Source: Jimgerdemannia flammicorona (taxonomy: Eukaryota; Mucoromycota; Endogonomycetes; Endogonales; Endogonaceae). From it: a DNA stretch of 17,192 bases. A program made the translations under genes and the position numbers. Below, piece after piece: positions 8,790 to 16,500 of the stretch. The stretch lies in contig RBNI01002907.1 of assembly GCA_003990745.1 (NCBI GenBank), positions 1-17,192 on the forward strand, in the 5' to 3' direction. The notes beneath the pieces were generated by a model. The model saw only the letters and a program-made list of their open reading frames with translations. It ran no database searches and was not told the DNA's origin. How positions within the stretch are numbered: the stretch's first letter is position 1; every line of letters begins with the position of its first letter.

Positions 8790-9720
8790 TAATTATAAGT
8801 ATTCTAGCAATAATAGACACTATTATAGAAAATATAGTCCTGATTATTAGTATAAATATAGCCAAGAGGTCTATCTCAATCTTTAATAGAAAAGATTATA
8901 CCATTTGAATATTCTATATATAAAATCTTCTTAATGAATACAGCTTAGTAGAGTATATGAAACTGTAAGTACAAATTCAAGATTATGATATTATAAATAA
9001 TTACTTATTCTTTTGAACTTGCAAACAAAGCTCATAATATATACTATAACAGTATATAATATATAGGAGGCTCTATATAATTATTATATATAAGTATTTA
9101 TATTGAATTAATTTTATCTGAAATCTCAGCTTTTCAATCTATAAATGAAATTTAAGAAGAGTATTTATAAGTATGCCAATTATATTGATGACTTAGTAAA
9201 TAAAGTTAATTCTCTCAGTAATAAAGACAAGGTCTTATTGATCACAAGAGGTCTCCTGGAAGTATATAATATTGTTATATGAGAGTAGTAAGCTCTTAGA
9301 ATATACTCACATAATAATAAGTCTTATAAATAAGGAAATATATCAAAGAAATGATGCTAAAGATGATGAAAAAGTCTTATATGGGTCTTGCAGACATAGT
9401 AGTAAACAATACTAAAGCCTATATAAATTGAGTCAATAGTATAGATAATAATAATAATAAGGATGAACTCAAATTCAAAATCAATATAATAATAGTCAAT
9501 CAACCAAATATGATATTTACTATAAATACTATGACAAGTATAGATACAGAAAGTATTATTATTATTACTGGAAGAATAACAGAGAGAGTAGTGAAAATAA
9601 GCAATAATATAGAGACTAACATTAGCAATATGTAAGTAGCAAAAAGAACTATCAAGGTAAAGAGATGTATAATAATACAAATACTATTGATAATAATAGT
9701 AATATATTCTTTATATAAGT
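8790..9720 (+). pseudogene. Gag of the old copia element
   Basis: It aligns piece by piece with the young copia Gag at 13380-14465. Matching pieces are FNRKDYTI with NLLNEYSL (young FDGKDYAIW and NLLEECGL), YANYIDDLVNKVNSLSN (young YANRVDELANQVNSLTS), KDKVLLITRGLLEVYNIVI (young DKVLALIRGLPEAYNMVV), and the DDEKVLYGS stretch (young YDEKAFYSG). The zinc knuckle follows at 9521-9562, with all four zinc ligands replaced by Tyr. An Asn-rich stretch (AAT repeats near 9445-9465) and a Ser/Thr-rich tail (9800-9980) lie around it. Frame changes and many stops make it dead. Gag would form the particle shell and bind the RNA. Confidence 0.78.
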
Positions 9721-9981
9721 AATATATACATATATATAGATGATAGTTTTATCTTTAATTCTGCCAAAGTTGATCATATCTATAGTCTTATAAGTATGAG
9801 ATATAGTACAAAATCTACTTCTAGTTCTACTACTAAATCCACCAATCTGTTATCTCTACCAACTCTACCAGTCCTATAAGTGTGAGATCTATGAGCAGTT
9901 TTACTACCAATCTGACATCTACTATTAGTCAGCAAAATACTTTTAGACTGACAAAAAGTAATATTATCAATACTACTAGTA

Positions 9982-10320
9982 GTGCTCTCAATGAATCAAA
10001 GACTAATTCAATTTAAGATTTGATTTGAACTCTATTTTTAAAATATAATAACTCAATGAAAATATATCCAAATTTAATAATATTTAGCTTATCTGATTCC
10101 CCTATATAAGAGGAATTTAATAAGCTAATAATTATTAAATTTAGACATATTTTTATCAAGTTATTATATTTCAAAAAATAGTGTTCAAATCAAACCCTTA
10201 ATTTAATTTAAATTCAATTTGATTCAAACTTTATTTAAATTGAAAAATCTCTAATTTAGTTTAATTTAAATGATCCTTAATTTGATTTAATTCAAATTGA
10301 TTCAATTTATTTGAGAGTAC
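9982..10320. mobile_element. MITE-like foldback element with TA target sites
   Basis: A 339-base insertion flanked by TA on both sides (9980-9981 and 10321-10322). Its ends are GTGCTCTCAA and, inverted, GTACTCTCAA (one transition apart), each followed after a short gap by TGAATCAA. Within it, 10016-10198 is an almost complete palindrome: two arms of about 80 bases match at roughly 85 percent by eye around a centre near 10107, with a further small palindrome (ATTCCCC.AGAGGAAT type) at the tip. It has no coding. A TA duplication is typical of Tc1/mariner-type elements, so it is probably a non-autonomous member. It lies between the Gag and protease parts of the old copia element. Confidence 0.6.
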
Positions 10321-10369
10321 TAACTGCCAGTAGCATAAATAGTATACTTAGCTATATATCTACTAAAGA

Positions 10370-11311
10370 TACTACTAATATAGCTGATGATAATGATATC
10401 TGACTTATAGATTCAGGAGTCATATAATATATATATAATGCTATATAGAAAATGATTCTCTATATATAAGTCTTTTGAGTATCTGGAACTAATTAAGTTA
10501 GGTAATAATAATATTATCTATATACATATACTTAAGAGAATAGAAATATAGGAATATATCTCTATGACAATATTATAGAGTTTACTAATATCTTTCTAGA
10601 TATACTATATGCTTCAAATATTGGCAAAAATCTCTTTTTAATAGGAAAGATAATGTTCTGCAGTAACAAAGATATATATATATACTCAGAGAGTATAATG
10701 GTCTATAACTTAAATAATAATAAGTTAATAATAGTTTCAAAATATAGTAATCTTTATATGATTAATAGTATGCTGAATAGTATAAAAGTCTCTACATATA
10801 TAATAACTATATATAGGATATATCTATCAGATAAGCTTAAAATAGATAATAAGAAAGTAGTTTAGTTACTAGCTTATCAGTATATATATATATCTTAATA
10901 ATAGCTTTTGTAAAGATTATATAATAAATAAAATATTCTAGTATCTATTTAAAGAATAGTTAAAGTATATATCAGAAATTCTAGATCTTATATATATAGA
11001 TATTTATAGCCTGATATATACTTCTTTCTATAGTGGAAAGAGATATTTCATTATATTTATTAATAATTATATATATATATATAATATATATACTTTTTAT
11101 TAATAAAGAGTAAAGTCTTAGATAAATTCAAAGAATTCAAAGTAATTATCAAGAATGTAAGAGAAATGTAAAGTGTATACTAAATGTTCAGATAACAGAT
11201 ATGAATATATATATTAATAATATATTCAAAGAAATATAGCATATATTACCAAATGATAGCTTTCTATATACTTCAGCAGAATAGCATAGCTGAGTAATTT
11301 AACTATATAAC
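10370..11311 (+). pseudogene. Protease, pre-integrase domain and first part of integrase of the old copia element
   Basis: LIDSGV around 10408-10425 is the copia protease active site (usually W-L-x-D-S-G-A). DILYASNIGKNLFLIGK and the following SKYSNLYMIN (10595-10780) match the GAG-pre-integrase domain, whose usual form is VLYVPxxxxNLLS and LYxL. Integrase follows: DIY near the first catalytic Asp, GKRYFIIFINNY (usually FIDDY, both Asp codons now AAT), and FLLIKSKVLDKFKEFKVI. It ends with LQQNSIAE.FN (usually PQQNGVAERxN), which carries the catalytic Glu. The second catalytic Asp region is too eroded to place. The frame stops at 11311 where the Ty3 LTR begins and resumes at 16082. Confidence 0.82.
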
Positions 11312-11765
11312 TATAATAATTTCATAGTCGTATTTTAGTCTTAGCACTTTTCACATCTTTTCTACTAGTCTTTTTCTATCTTTTCTTAAATATTCTACTA
11401 TGTTCCAGTATCTTTTGAATATCTAGAAATCTTCTCTTAGTACTAAGACATTATTAGAACATTTTCATCTTTTCTTAATACTAAGTAGTACTAAGTATCT
11501 AGTCATAGAACCTTTTGAAGCATTGTAGAATTCTATTAGTCATCTTTGCTGAGAACCCATTTCTTGGTCTTTCTCTTCTTTTTCAAGATTCTTCCAGATC
11601 TTTCTTTCAGATCTTATATAAATATCCTTGTTCTCTACTTGAGTAAAGCTTAGAATATTTTCTCCTAAAATTCCTTTGAGAATACTTAAATCTATAAGTA
11701 TCTTTTCAAGCTACTTTAGACCCACTAGAACTATCAGATTTAGTCACTTTCTCTTAAAGAGGTTA
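11312..11765 (+). repeat. 5' LTR of Ty3 element 2
   Basis: Starts TATAATAATTTCATAG (TG-to-TA against the 3' LTR) and aligns with 15629-16081 throughout. It has a TATATAAA box at 11615-11622; the AATAAA of the other LTR reads AGTAAA here. It includes one of only about three CpGs I found outside the young copia insertion and GC-rich tail (near 11329), and the other LTR has TA at that place. Confidence 0.9.
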
Positions 11766-11792
11766 TATTTTATCTTATTAAAAAAATCTTAT

Positions 11793-12764
11793 ATGGATTC
11801 AGAAACTAGTTACAACTAATCATATAAGCTCAAAATGAATTACAGAGAACCAGTCTACCATACAGACCCCTCTACTATAGAAAAAGCAAATAATATAAAA
11901 TTATAAGTTAACTTAGAGAGGATGATTATCTCTATGGCTCATTAGATTTAACTACTTCAAGCACAAGTAGAATATTAGAAAATAAGAACAGCAGCTATAT
12001 TATATTCTACTGCTATACCAGTTAGCTTTAAGCTACTCAAGTTAGATATCTTTAATAGTCATCAAGAAGGACTGACCATAGATACATAGATCTTTTAGTT
12101 GGACTAATACTTTGAACTTATAAGAATAGAAGAAGATATACAAGTTCAATTTGCTACCACACTCCTCTAAGGAAATATAGCTATTTGATAATATAATTAT
12201 ATCATAATTACTACTATCTATTTAGATACAAGAATCTGAGATTAGATATCTTTCAAGGAGGCCTTTCACAAGCAGTTCAAGCCTACTAATACTACCAAGC
12301 TAGTTTGAGATAAGCTAGCAAACATCAAGTCAATATAAAGTTATAATGTATAATTTCTGTCAATTCTACTTAAACTGCTAGTAATAGCTGAGGATGAAAA
12401 GATAGATCACTATATCTGAGGTTTGAAAGAAAATATATAAGTTAAAGTTAAGCTGAAGAAGCCACAGACCCTCAATAAAGCTATGAGAATTGCTATTAGA
12501 TTTGATGTTATCATCTTTAGCAACTACTTTGAACCAGAGTACTATAAGAAAAATCACTTTGAGAACCATTACAAGAATTAATCCAAAGTAGTTGGCCCAG
12601 TACTAATAGATCTAGATGCTATAAATAAGAAAAATACCAAACATATTCTAAAAGAAAAAGATTATTTGAAGAAATCTAGAGCTTATTTCTTTTGTTGCCA
12701 AATAGGATACATTACAACCAAATGCCCTAAAAAGACCAGAAAACTCTCAAGATCAGTTACTATA
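11793..12764 (+). pseudogene. Gag of Ty3 element 2
   Basis: Starts at ATG 11793 (MDSETSYN), shortly after the LTR, and reads in one frame with no frameshift but with many stops at Gln and Trp positions. The retrotransposon Gag core is clear: FKLLKLDIFNSHQEGLTIDT, YFELIRIEEDIQVQFATTLL, FKEAFHKQFKPTNTTKLV, DKLANIKS, EDEKIDHYI and LNKAMRIAIRFD. It ends in a CX2CX4HX4C zinc knuckle (12684-12725). There the first Cys is TAT and the His is TAC, both one transition from TGT and CAC, while the second and last Cys remain. The frame continues without break into dUTPase. Confidence 0.9.
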
Positions 12765-12819
12765 TTATCCAAAGATACATCTGCCAACCCCACTACCAGT
12801 TAATCTAAACTTAAGATCA

Positions 12820-13225
12820 AGAAGCTTCATATAAAGACCCAGATTCCTCAATATCAATTAGAAGGAGCTATTGGTCTTAACTTACACTCTGTCAAGCAAG
12901 TCATTATTTTAGCCAAAGGCCAAACTCTAGTATCTACTGAAATTGTAGTCTAATATTCTGAAGGATATTATGTCAGAATTGTACTATAATCAGGACTCAG
13001 TATCAAATATTATTTAGATATTAATACTGGTATTATTGACTCAGACTATTAAGGATAAGTTCAAGTCTTACTTATCAATTAGAAGGATCAAGACTATACA
13101 GTTAAGGAAGGAGACTGAGTTGTGCAAATAATCTCAGAGAAAGTCAGTCAATCTAAGATCACAGAAGTTCAAGAACTATCTGAAATCAAGTAAGATTAGA
13201 AAGGGTTTGATAGTACTGATCAAGT
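12820..13225 (+). pseudogene. dUTPase domain of Ty3 element 2
   Basis: In frame with Gag. Motif 1 is EGAIGLNLHS at 12861-12890 (Asp of DL reads Asn). Motif 2 begins with a stop at Gln then SGLSIKYYL (12987-13016). Motif 3 is GIIDSDY at 13029-13049 with catalytic Asp at 13038-13040. Motif 4 is EGD.VVQIIS around 13107-13133, with TGA in the Arg/Gln position. Motif 5 is KGFDSTD near 13200-13220. It is homologous to the domain of element 1 (both have I-x-x-Y-x-x-EGAI at the start). Its place between nucleocapsid and protease is the same as in betaretroviruses. Confidence 0.88.
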
Positions 13226-13264
13226 AGTAAGTCTTACTAAAAACTAAGCTCAAGCTATACTCAT

Positions 13265-13271
13265 TTTAAAG
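13265..13271 (+). promoter_or_regulatory. Candidate -1 ribosomal slip site, TTTAAAG
   Basis: The heptamer T TTA AAG lies in the Gag-dUTPase frame and fits the X XXY YYZ rule for -1 slippage. After slipping, reading goes straight into the protease frame (FKGLVKGKVFIDS). The zero frame meets TAG at 13275-13277, two codons on, although that TAG could itself be a mutated CAG. I did not find a clear pseudoknot downstream. Confidence 0.4.
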
Positions 13272-13379
13272 GACTAGTCAAAGGGAAAGTGTTCATAGAC
13301 AGCAAAGCTACAGAAAACTTCATCAACTAGAATCTTAACTTATATAGAATTTGCATATAATAAACTATCCAATCATCTA
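13265..13379 (+). pseudogene. Start of aspartic protease of Ty3 element 2, truncated
   Basis: In the -1 frame relative to Gag-dUTPase: FKGLVKGKVFIDSKATENFI at 13265-13324, then a stop for Gln and NLNLY. The active site D-S-G-A reads DSKA (13298-13309), Gly to Lys. The domain is cut at about 13379 by the copia fragment, and the rest of pol up to the integrase C-terminus is absent. Confidence 0.7.
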
Positions 13380-14465
13380 CTAGCCTTTCTCTCTTTTGGC
13401 TTGTTGACCAGGATTTGTAGATGTCGAACTGATGGAATTGCATCTGCAACTGGCGTTGGTGGAACTGGCGGTTGGTTCCGAATTTCCTCCTATTTCAATG
13501 GTTTCTGCATATGGATAGGTTGCCGCTTCTGTGAAGAATAGACCTCCATCACTGCTGTTTTTGTTATTGGCGTCCACTGTGTTTGCCTGCCGTTGTCCTT
13601 GCTGTTGGTCACCCTTTTCCTTCTTCTTGCGGTTGCAGTCCTGCTCACGATGTCCACACTTATTACAGTAAAAGCATTTACCATCGAATTTCTCGCATTG
13701 CTGGCCTCAACCTTTGTTCGGCTTGCCTTTGCCTCGTCCATGTGCTCCGCTGTAGAATGCTTTCTCATCATATTCCTTGTTGGTGTTGTTGCTGCCTAGC
13801 CTTGTTTCCTCGTTTAAAAGGCTTGTGATGATGTGCTTATAATCTGATAATCTGCCAGATTCCCTCATAGCAGCGACAACCATGTTGTATGCTTCGGGAA
13901 GGCCTCGTATAAGAGCCAGGACCTTGTCTTCATCCTTGATGGTGTCCACCAGCGTAGATGTAAGGGAATTCACTTGATTCGCCAGCTCGTCGACTCGATT
14001 GGCATAGTCCCGGATGCTCTCCTTGGACTTAATTCAGAGATTGAATAGTTGCACCTTTAAGTAGAATCTGTTTGATATGGATGCCTATTGATGGTGATTG
14101 TGTAAAATCTCCCAGACTTCATTCGTCATTGTAGCATTGATTACCAGCTTCATTTGTGCATTCAAAAGGGTGAACGTAATCTCCCTTAGCACTTTGCGAT
14201 CTTTTATGGCATTGTATGTCGTTACTTGCGCCTGTGGCTTCCAGTAGTCCTCCAAACCGCATTCTTCAAGGAGATTCTTCATATAATACACCCATATGGC
14301 GTAGTCCTTACCGTCAAAGACAGGAATCGTCCTCTTTACCGTTGATGTTGGCGCCACTGCCAGAATGTTTGTCATCATGGAAGCAAAACCCATTCCGGCT
14401 GTGTTTGTGTTCATGTTACCAGAACTTGGCGGCATGCTGCTAGCACTGCTTGAACTAGTAGCCAT
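13380..14465 (-). pseudogene. Gag of the young copia fragment, three internal stops and no Pol
   Basis: A single minus-strand frame runs from ATG 14463-14465 to TAG 13380-13382, interrupted by TAG 14085-14087, TGA 14034-14036 and TGA 13707-13709, with no frameshift. It has the copia Gag features: PVFDGKDYAIWVYYMKNLLE at the N-terminus, TNEVWEILHNHH, SIRDYANRVDELANQVNSL, KVLALIRGLPEAYNMVV, a basic GRGKGKPNKG box, and a complete zinc knuckle CFYCNKCGHREQDC (13635-13676). The Ser-rich start (MATSSSSASSMPPSSG) is typical. After the knuckle comes a Ser/Thr/Asn-rich linker, which ends at the truncation point before the protease motif. It would bind and package element RNA if the stops were absent. 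Confidence 0.9.
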
Positions 14466-14513
14466 TGTATAGCGTAGTGTAGTGTATATATAAGAGGGGT
14501 GTATAGCCGCTAA

Positions 14514-14528
14514 CCAGGGCTCATAACC
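14514..14528 (-). promoter_or_regulatory. Primer binding site, half-tRNA initiator Met
   Basis: On the minus strand GGTTATGAGCCCTGG begins right after the LTR end CAACA. The plus-strand CAGGGCTCATAACC matches the anticodon arm, with CAT anticodon, of eukaryotic initiator tRNA-Met as I recall it. This is internal half-tRNA priming as described for Drosophila copia. A TATATATAAG tract lies between it and the gag ATG (about 14485-14494). Confidence 0.8.
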
Positions 14529-14674
14529 TGTTGTGGAATGTGGACTTTTGGAGAGAGAAGCAAAGCGTTTATTACTAATTCTTACATGCTTTTACGCGTC
14601 GCCATCAGTGACGTTTACATGATGACGTAGTCAAGGAAGGCTGCGCCACCATATATATCGAGTTGTAACCTACA
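14529..14674 (-). repeat. 5' LTR of the young copia fragment (146 bases)
   Basis: On the minus strand it begins TGTAGG and ends CCACAACA, adjacent to the primer site. It contains AATAAA (minus strand, about 14568-14573), two TGACGT motifs as read on the plus strand (14609-14614, 14623-14628) and ACGCGT (14594-14599). Such short LTRs are usual for copia elements. Confidence 0.8.
14594..14628. promoter_or_regulatory. Clustered TGACGT and ACGCGT motifs in the copia LTR
   Basis: Two TGACGT half-sites 14 bases apart are of the ATF/CREB type, with an ACGCGT (MluI-box type) beside them. They suggest stress- or cell-cycle-linked transcription. This is motif reading only. Confidence 0.35.
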
Positions 14675-15105
14675 TATTTCAATATGGCTACTCTATGATC
14701 AAGACCATGAGACCTCTGCAAGTCTAGTTTCTTTTAAGAAAAATAGTCAAATATAAGTCCTTACTATCAAGAACCTCACAGATAAGATGGATGAACTACT
14801 CAAGATTACTATAATAAATCTTCAGAAAGCCCAATAATACTAAGCTAAATATGTTAATAAGAAGTACTATAATATTATATATACTATGGAGATTAAGTTC
14901 TACTGTCTACTGAGAACCTCAAGATATAATCTCAAGTCAACTGCTTATCAAACAAATTTTAACTCAAATATATTAGATCCTTCAAGATTATTAAACAAGT
15001 CTCAGCTTCCTCCTACTGTCTCAAGTTACCTGAGATCATAAAGATATACCCAGTCTTTTATATATCATATCTCAAGATCTGGAACTAGTTACCACCCTAC
15101 TCTGA
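14675..15105 (+). pseudogene. Integrase C-terminal part of Ty3 element 2
   Basis: Resumes directly after the young copia LTR with FQYGY and LYDQDHETSASLVSFKKNSQ in adjoining frames. Then come NLTDKMDELLKITI, NLQKAQ and AKYVNKKYYNI, as in Ty3 integrase between core and GPY/F region. LPEIIKIYPVFYISYLK near 15030-15080 matches the conserved LPxxxxIHPVFHVSxL. The core (catalytic DDE) lies in the missing part. Confidence 0.8.
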
Positions 15106-15134
15106 TTAAATTCTCAAGTCATCTGTCTCTGTAA

Positions 15135-15315
15135 TTATTGAAGACTATATTAAGTATAAAGTTGAGAAAATTCTTGACAAATGAATCCACTACTACTATC
15201 TTGAATACCTGATCAAGTGTATGGACTACTCTGAATATGATACTATCTAGAAACTACTAGTTAATCTTAAGAACTCCCAAGAACTAATTTAAGACTTTGA
15301 GGCAAAATATATTAC
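15135..15315 (+). pseudogene. Chromodomain at the integrase end of Ty3 element 2
   Basis: IEDYIKYKVEKILDK, then YYYLEYLIKCMDYSEYDTI, a stop at the conserved Trp (TGG to TAG), KLLVNLKNSQELI, a stop and DFEAKYI. This follows the chromodomain plan (YxVExILxxR, YLVKWxGY, TWEPxxNL, FE). Chromodomains bind methylated histone tails and steer chromoviruses to heterochromatin. Cage residues are partly lost: the Trp of KW reads Cys. Confidence 0.85.
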
Positions 15316-15628
15316 TCAATCTCTATAGTGACTTTCTTGGATTATTGATGACTTATAGTAATAATTAGTATCTTATACATTGAAAGTTTACTTTAAAACC
15401 CCAGAATTGGTAGAATATCTAGTAAATAAGAAGTCTATCAAAATGAAGCTACTAGCTGGGTTTAAACCTCTTCTAGTTAATTAGTCTAGTAATAGACCAT
15501 CTGTTCTATATAAGAATGGCCAATTTTCATCAATATATCAATATAAGTTTGAGAAATTTTAGTTAAGTATAATTAGTCTTGTATAACCTAAGAACTCATC
15601 AAGGATATTAGTTCTTAAGAAGGGAGAA
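15316..15628 (+). other. 3' region and polypurine tract of Ty3 element 2
   Basis: About 300 bases without a recognised domain, except a weak reading QFSSIYQYKFEKF near 15520-15560. It ends in the purine tract AAGAAGGGAGAA (15617-15628) directly before the 3' LTR. Confidence 0.6.
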
Positions 15629-16081
15629 TGTAATAATTTCATAGTTATATTTTAGTTTTAGCACTTTTCACATCTTTTCTGCTAGTTTTTTTCTATCTTT
15701 TCTTAAATATTCTACTATGTTCTAGTATCTTTTGAGTATCTAGAAATCTTCTCTTAGTACTAAGATATTATTAGAACATTTTTATCTTTTCTCAATACTA
15801 AGTAGTACCAAGTATCTAGTCATAGAACCTTTTGAAATATTGTAGAATTCTATTAGTCATTTTTACTGAGAACTTATTTCTTGGTCTTTCTCTTCTTTTC
15901 CAAGATCCTTCCAGATCTTTCTTTCAGATCTTATATAAATATTCTTGTTCTCTACTTGAATAAAGCTCAGAATATTTTCTTCTAGAATTTCTTTAAGAAT
16001 ACTTAAATCTATAAGTATCTCTTTAAGCTACTTTAGCCTACTAGAACTACCAGATTTAGCTACTTCTTCTTAAAGAAACTA
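15629..16081 (+). repeat. 3' LTR of Ty3 element 2
   Basis: Starts TGTAATAATTTC after a purine tract and aligns with 11312-11765. It contains TATATAAA at 15932-15939 and AATAAA at 15959-15964. Differences between the two LTRs run in both directions (C/T and G/A), so both copies mutated independently after insertion. Confidence 0.9.
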
Positions 16082-16500
16082 GAACTATTATAATAGCTAT
16101 AGAAATAGTATATATAATAATTAATGTAACCAGATTATTATATTTCTACTAGATCAAAGCCATCAATATAGTGAGATATATTTCTTGAGCTCTAAGTAAG
16201 AAATCTGGTAATAATAATTAGCAATTCAGAGATGATGATCTTATCTTAAGAAATTATAGAGTAGAATAAAGTCTAATATATCTCATCTATATATATTTAG
16301 ATGTAATATATATATCCTTGATAAAAAGATATAAATTTGAGCTAAATACTAGTAAATATATATTTCTAAGATATAGTGATAATTCCTATCAGCTCTGGAA
16401 TATTAAGAAATGGTATATAGTTATATTATATAATATATAGTTTCAAGAAAAGAGCTTTGATATCTATATAGATATACTAGTCAGAATATCTATCTCTATA
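16082..16500 (+). pseudogene. Second part of copia integrase, after the nested Ty3 element
   Basis: The reading continues from 11311: IAIEIVYIIINVTRLLYFY corresponds to the stretch after the catalytic Glu in copia integrases. Further on, KYIFLRYSDNSYQLWNIKKW at about 16347-16410, then FQEKSFDIYID, match the conserved KCIFLGYSxxxKGYRLW and DVxFxE region. Gly to Arg in FLRYS is again G-to-A. Confidence 0.82.

Larger units (their letters stand above)
13380..14674 (-). mobile_element. Young Ty1/copia fragment (5' LTR, primer site, gag), nested in Ty3 element 2
   Basis: On the minus strand it has a 146-base LTR (14529-14674), a primer site, a leader and Gag through the zinc knuckle, then stops abruptly before protease. 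It is rich in CpG and mixed in base composition, unlike both flanks, so it entered after most of the mutation or escaped it. The right junction is clean: the LTR ends TACA and Ty3 integrase sequence (TTTCAATATGGCTAC) follows. At the left junction there is no second LTR. A deletion probably removed the copia pol and 3' LTR together with the neighbouring Ty3 pol. Confidence 0.9.
11312..16081 (+). mobile_element. Ty3/gypsy chromovirus element 2, inserted in copia integrase
   Basis: Two LTRs of about 454 bases (11312-11765 and 15629-16081) enclose Gag, zinc knuckle, dUTPase, the start of protease, then a foreign copia fragment (13380-14674), then the integrase C-terminus, chromodomain and a polypurine tract. 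RT, RNase H and the integrase core are missing. The two LTRs differ at about thirty sites, essentially all transitions. Old copia integrase sequence flanks it on both sides. Five-base duplications are not clear; the closest reading is ATAAC on the left against AGAAC on the right. Confidence 0.92.

Noticed and set aside
9357..9680. 107-codon minus-strand ORF rich in Tyr, Ile and Ser
   Set aside because: It is the complement of AAT/ATA repeats in the copia Gag and has no family features.
10653..10865. A 70-codon plus-strand ORF as a separate gene
   Set aside because: It is the GAG-pre-integrase part of the copia polyprotein that happens to be free of stops.
13583..13828. Plus-strand ORFs in the young copia fragment, also those near 13593 and 14216
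   Set aside because: They are antisense shadows of the Gag frame, which has a zinc knuckle and family motifs on the minus strand.
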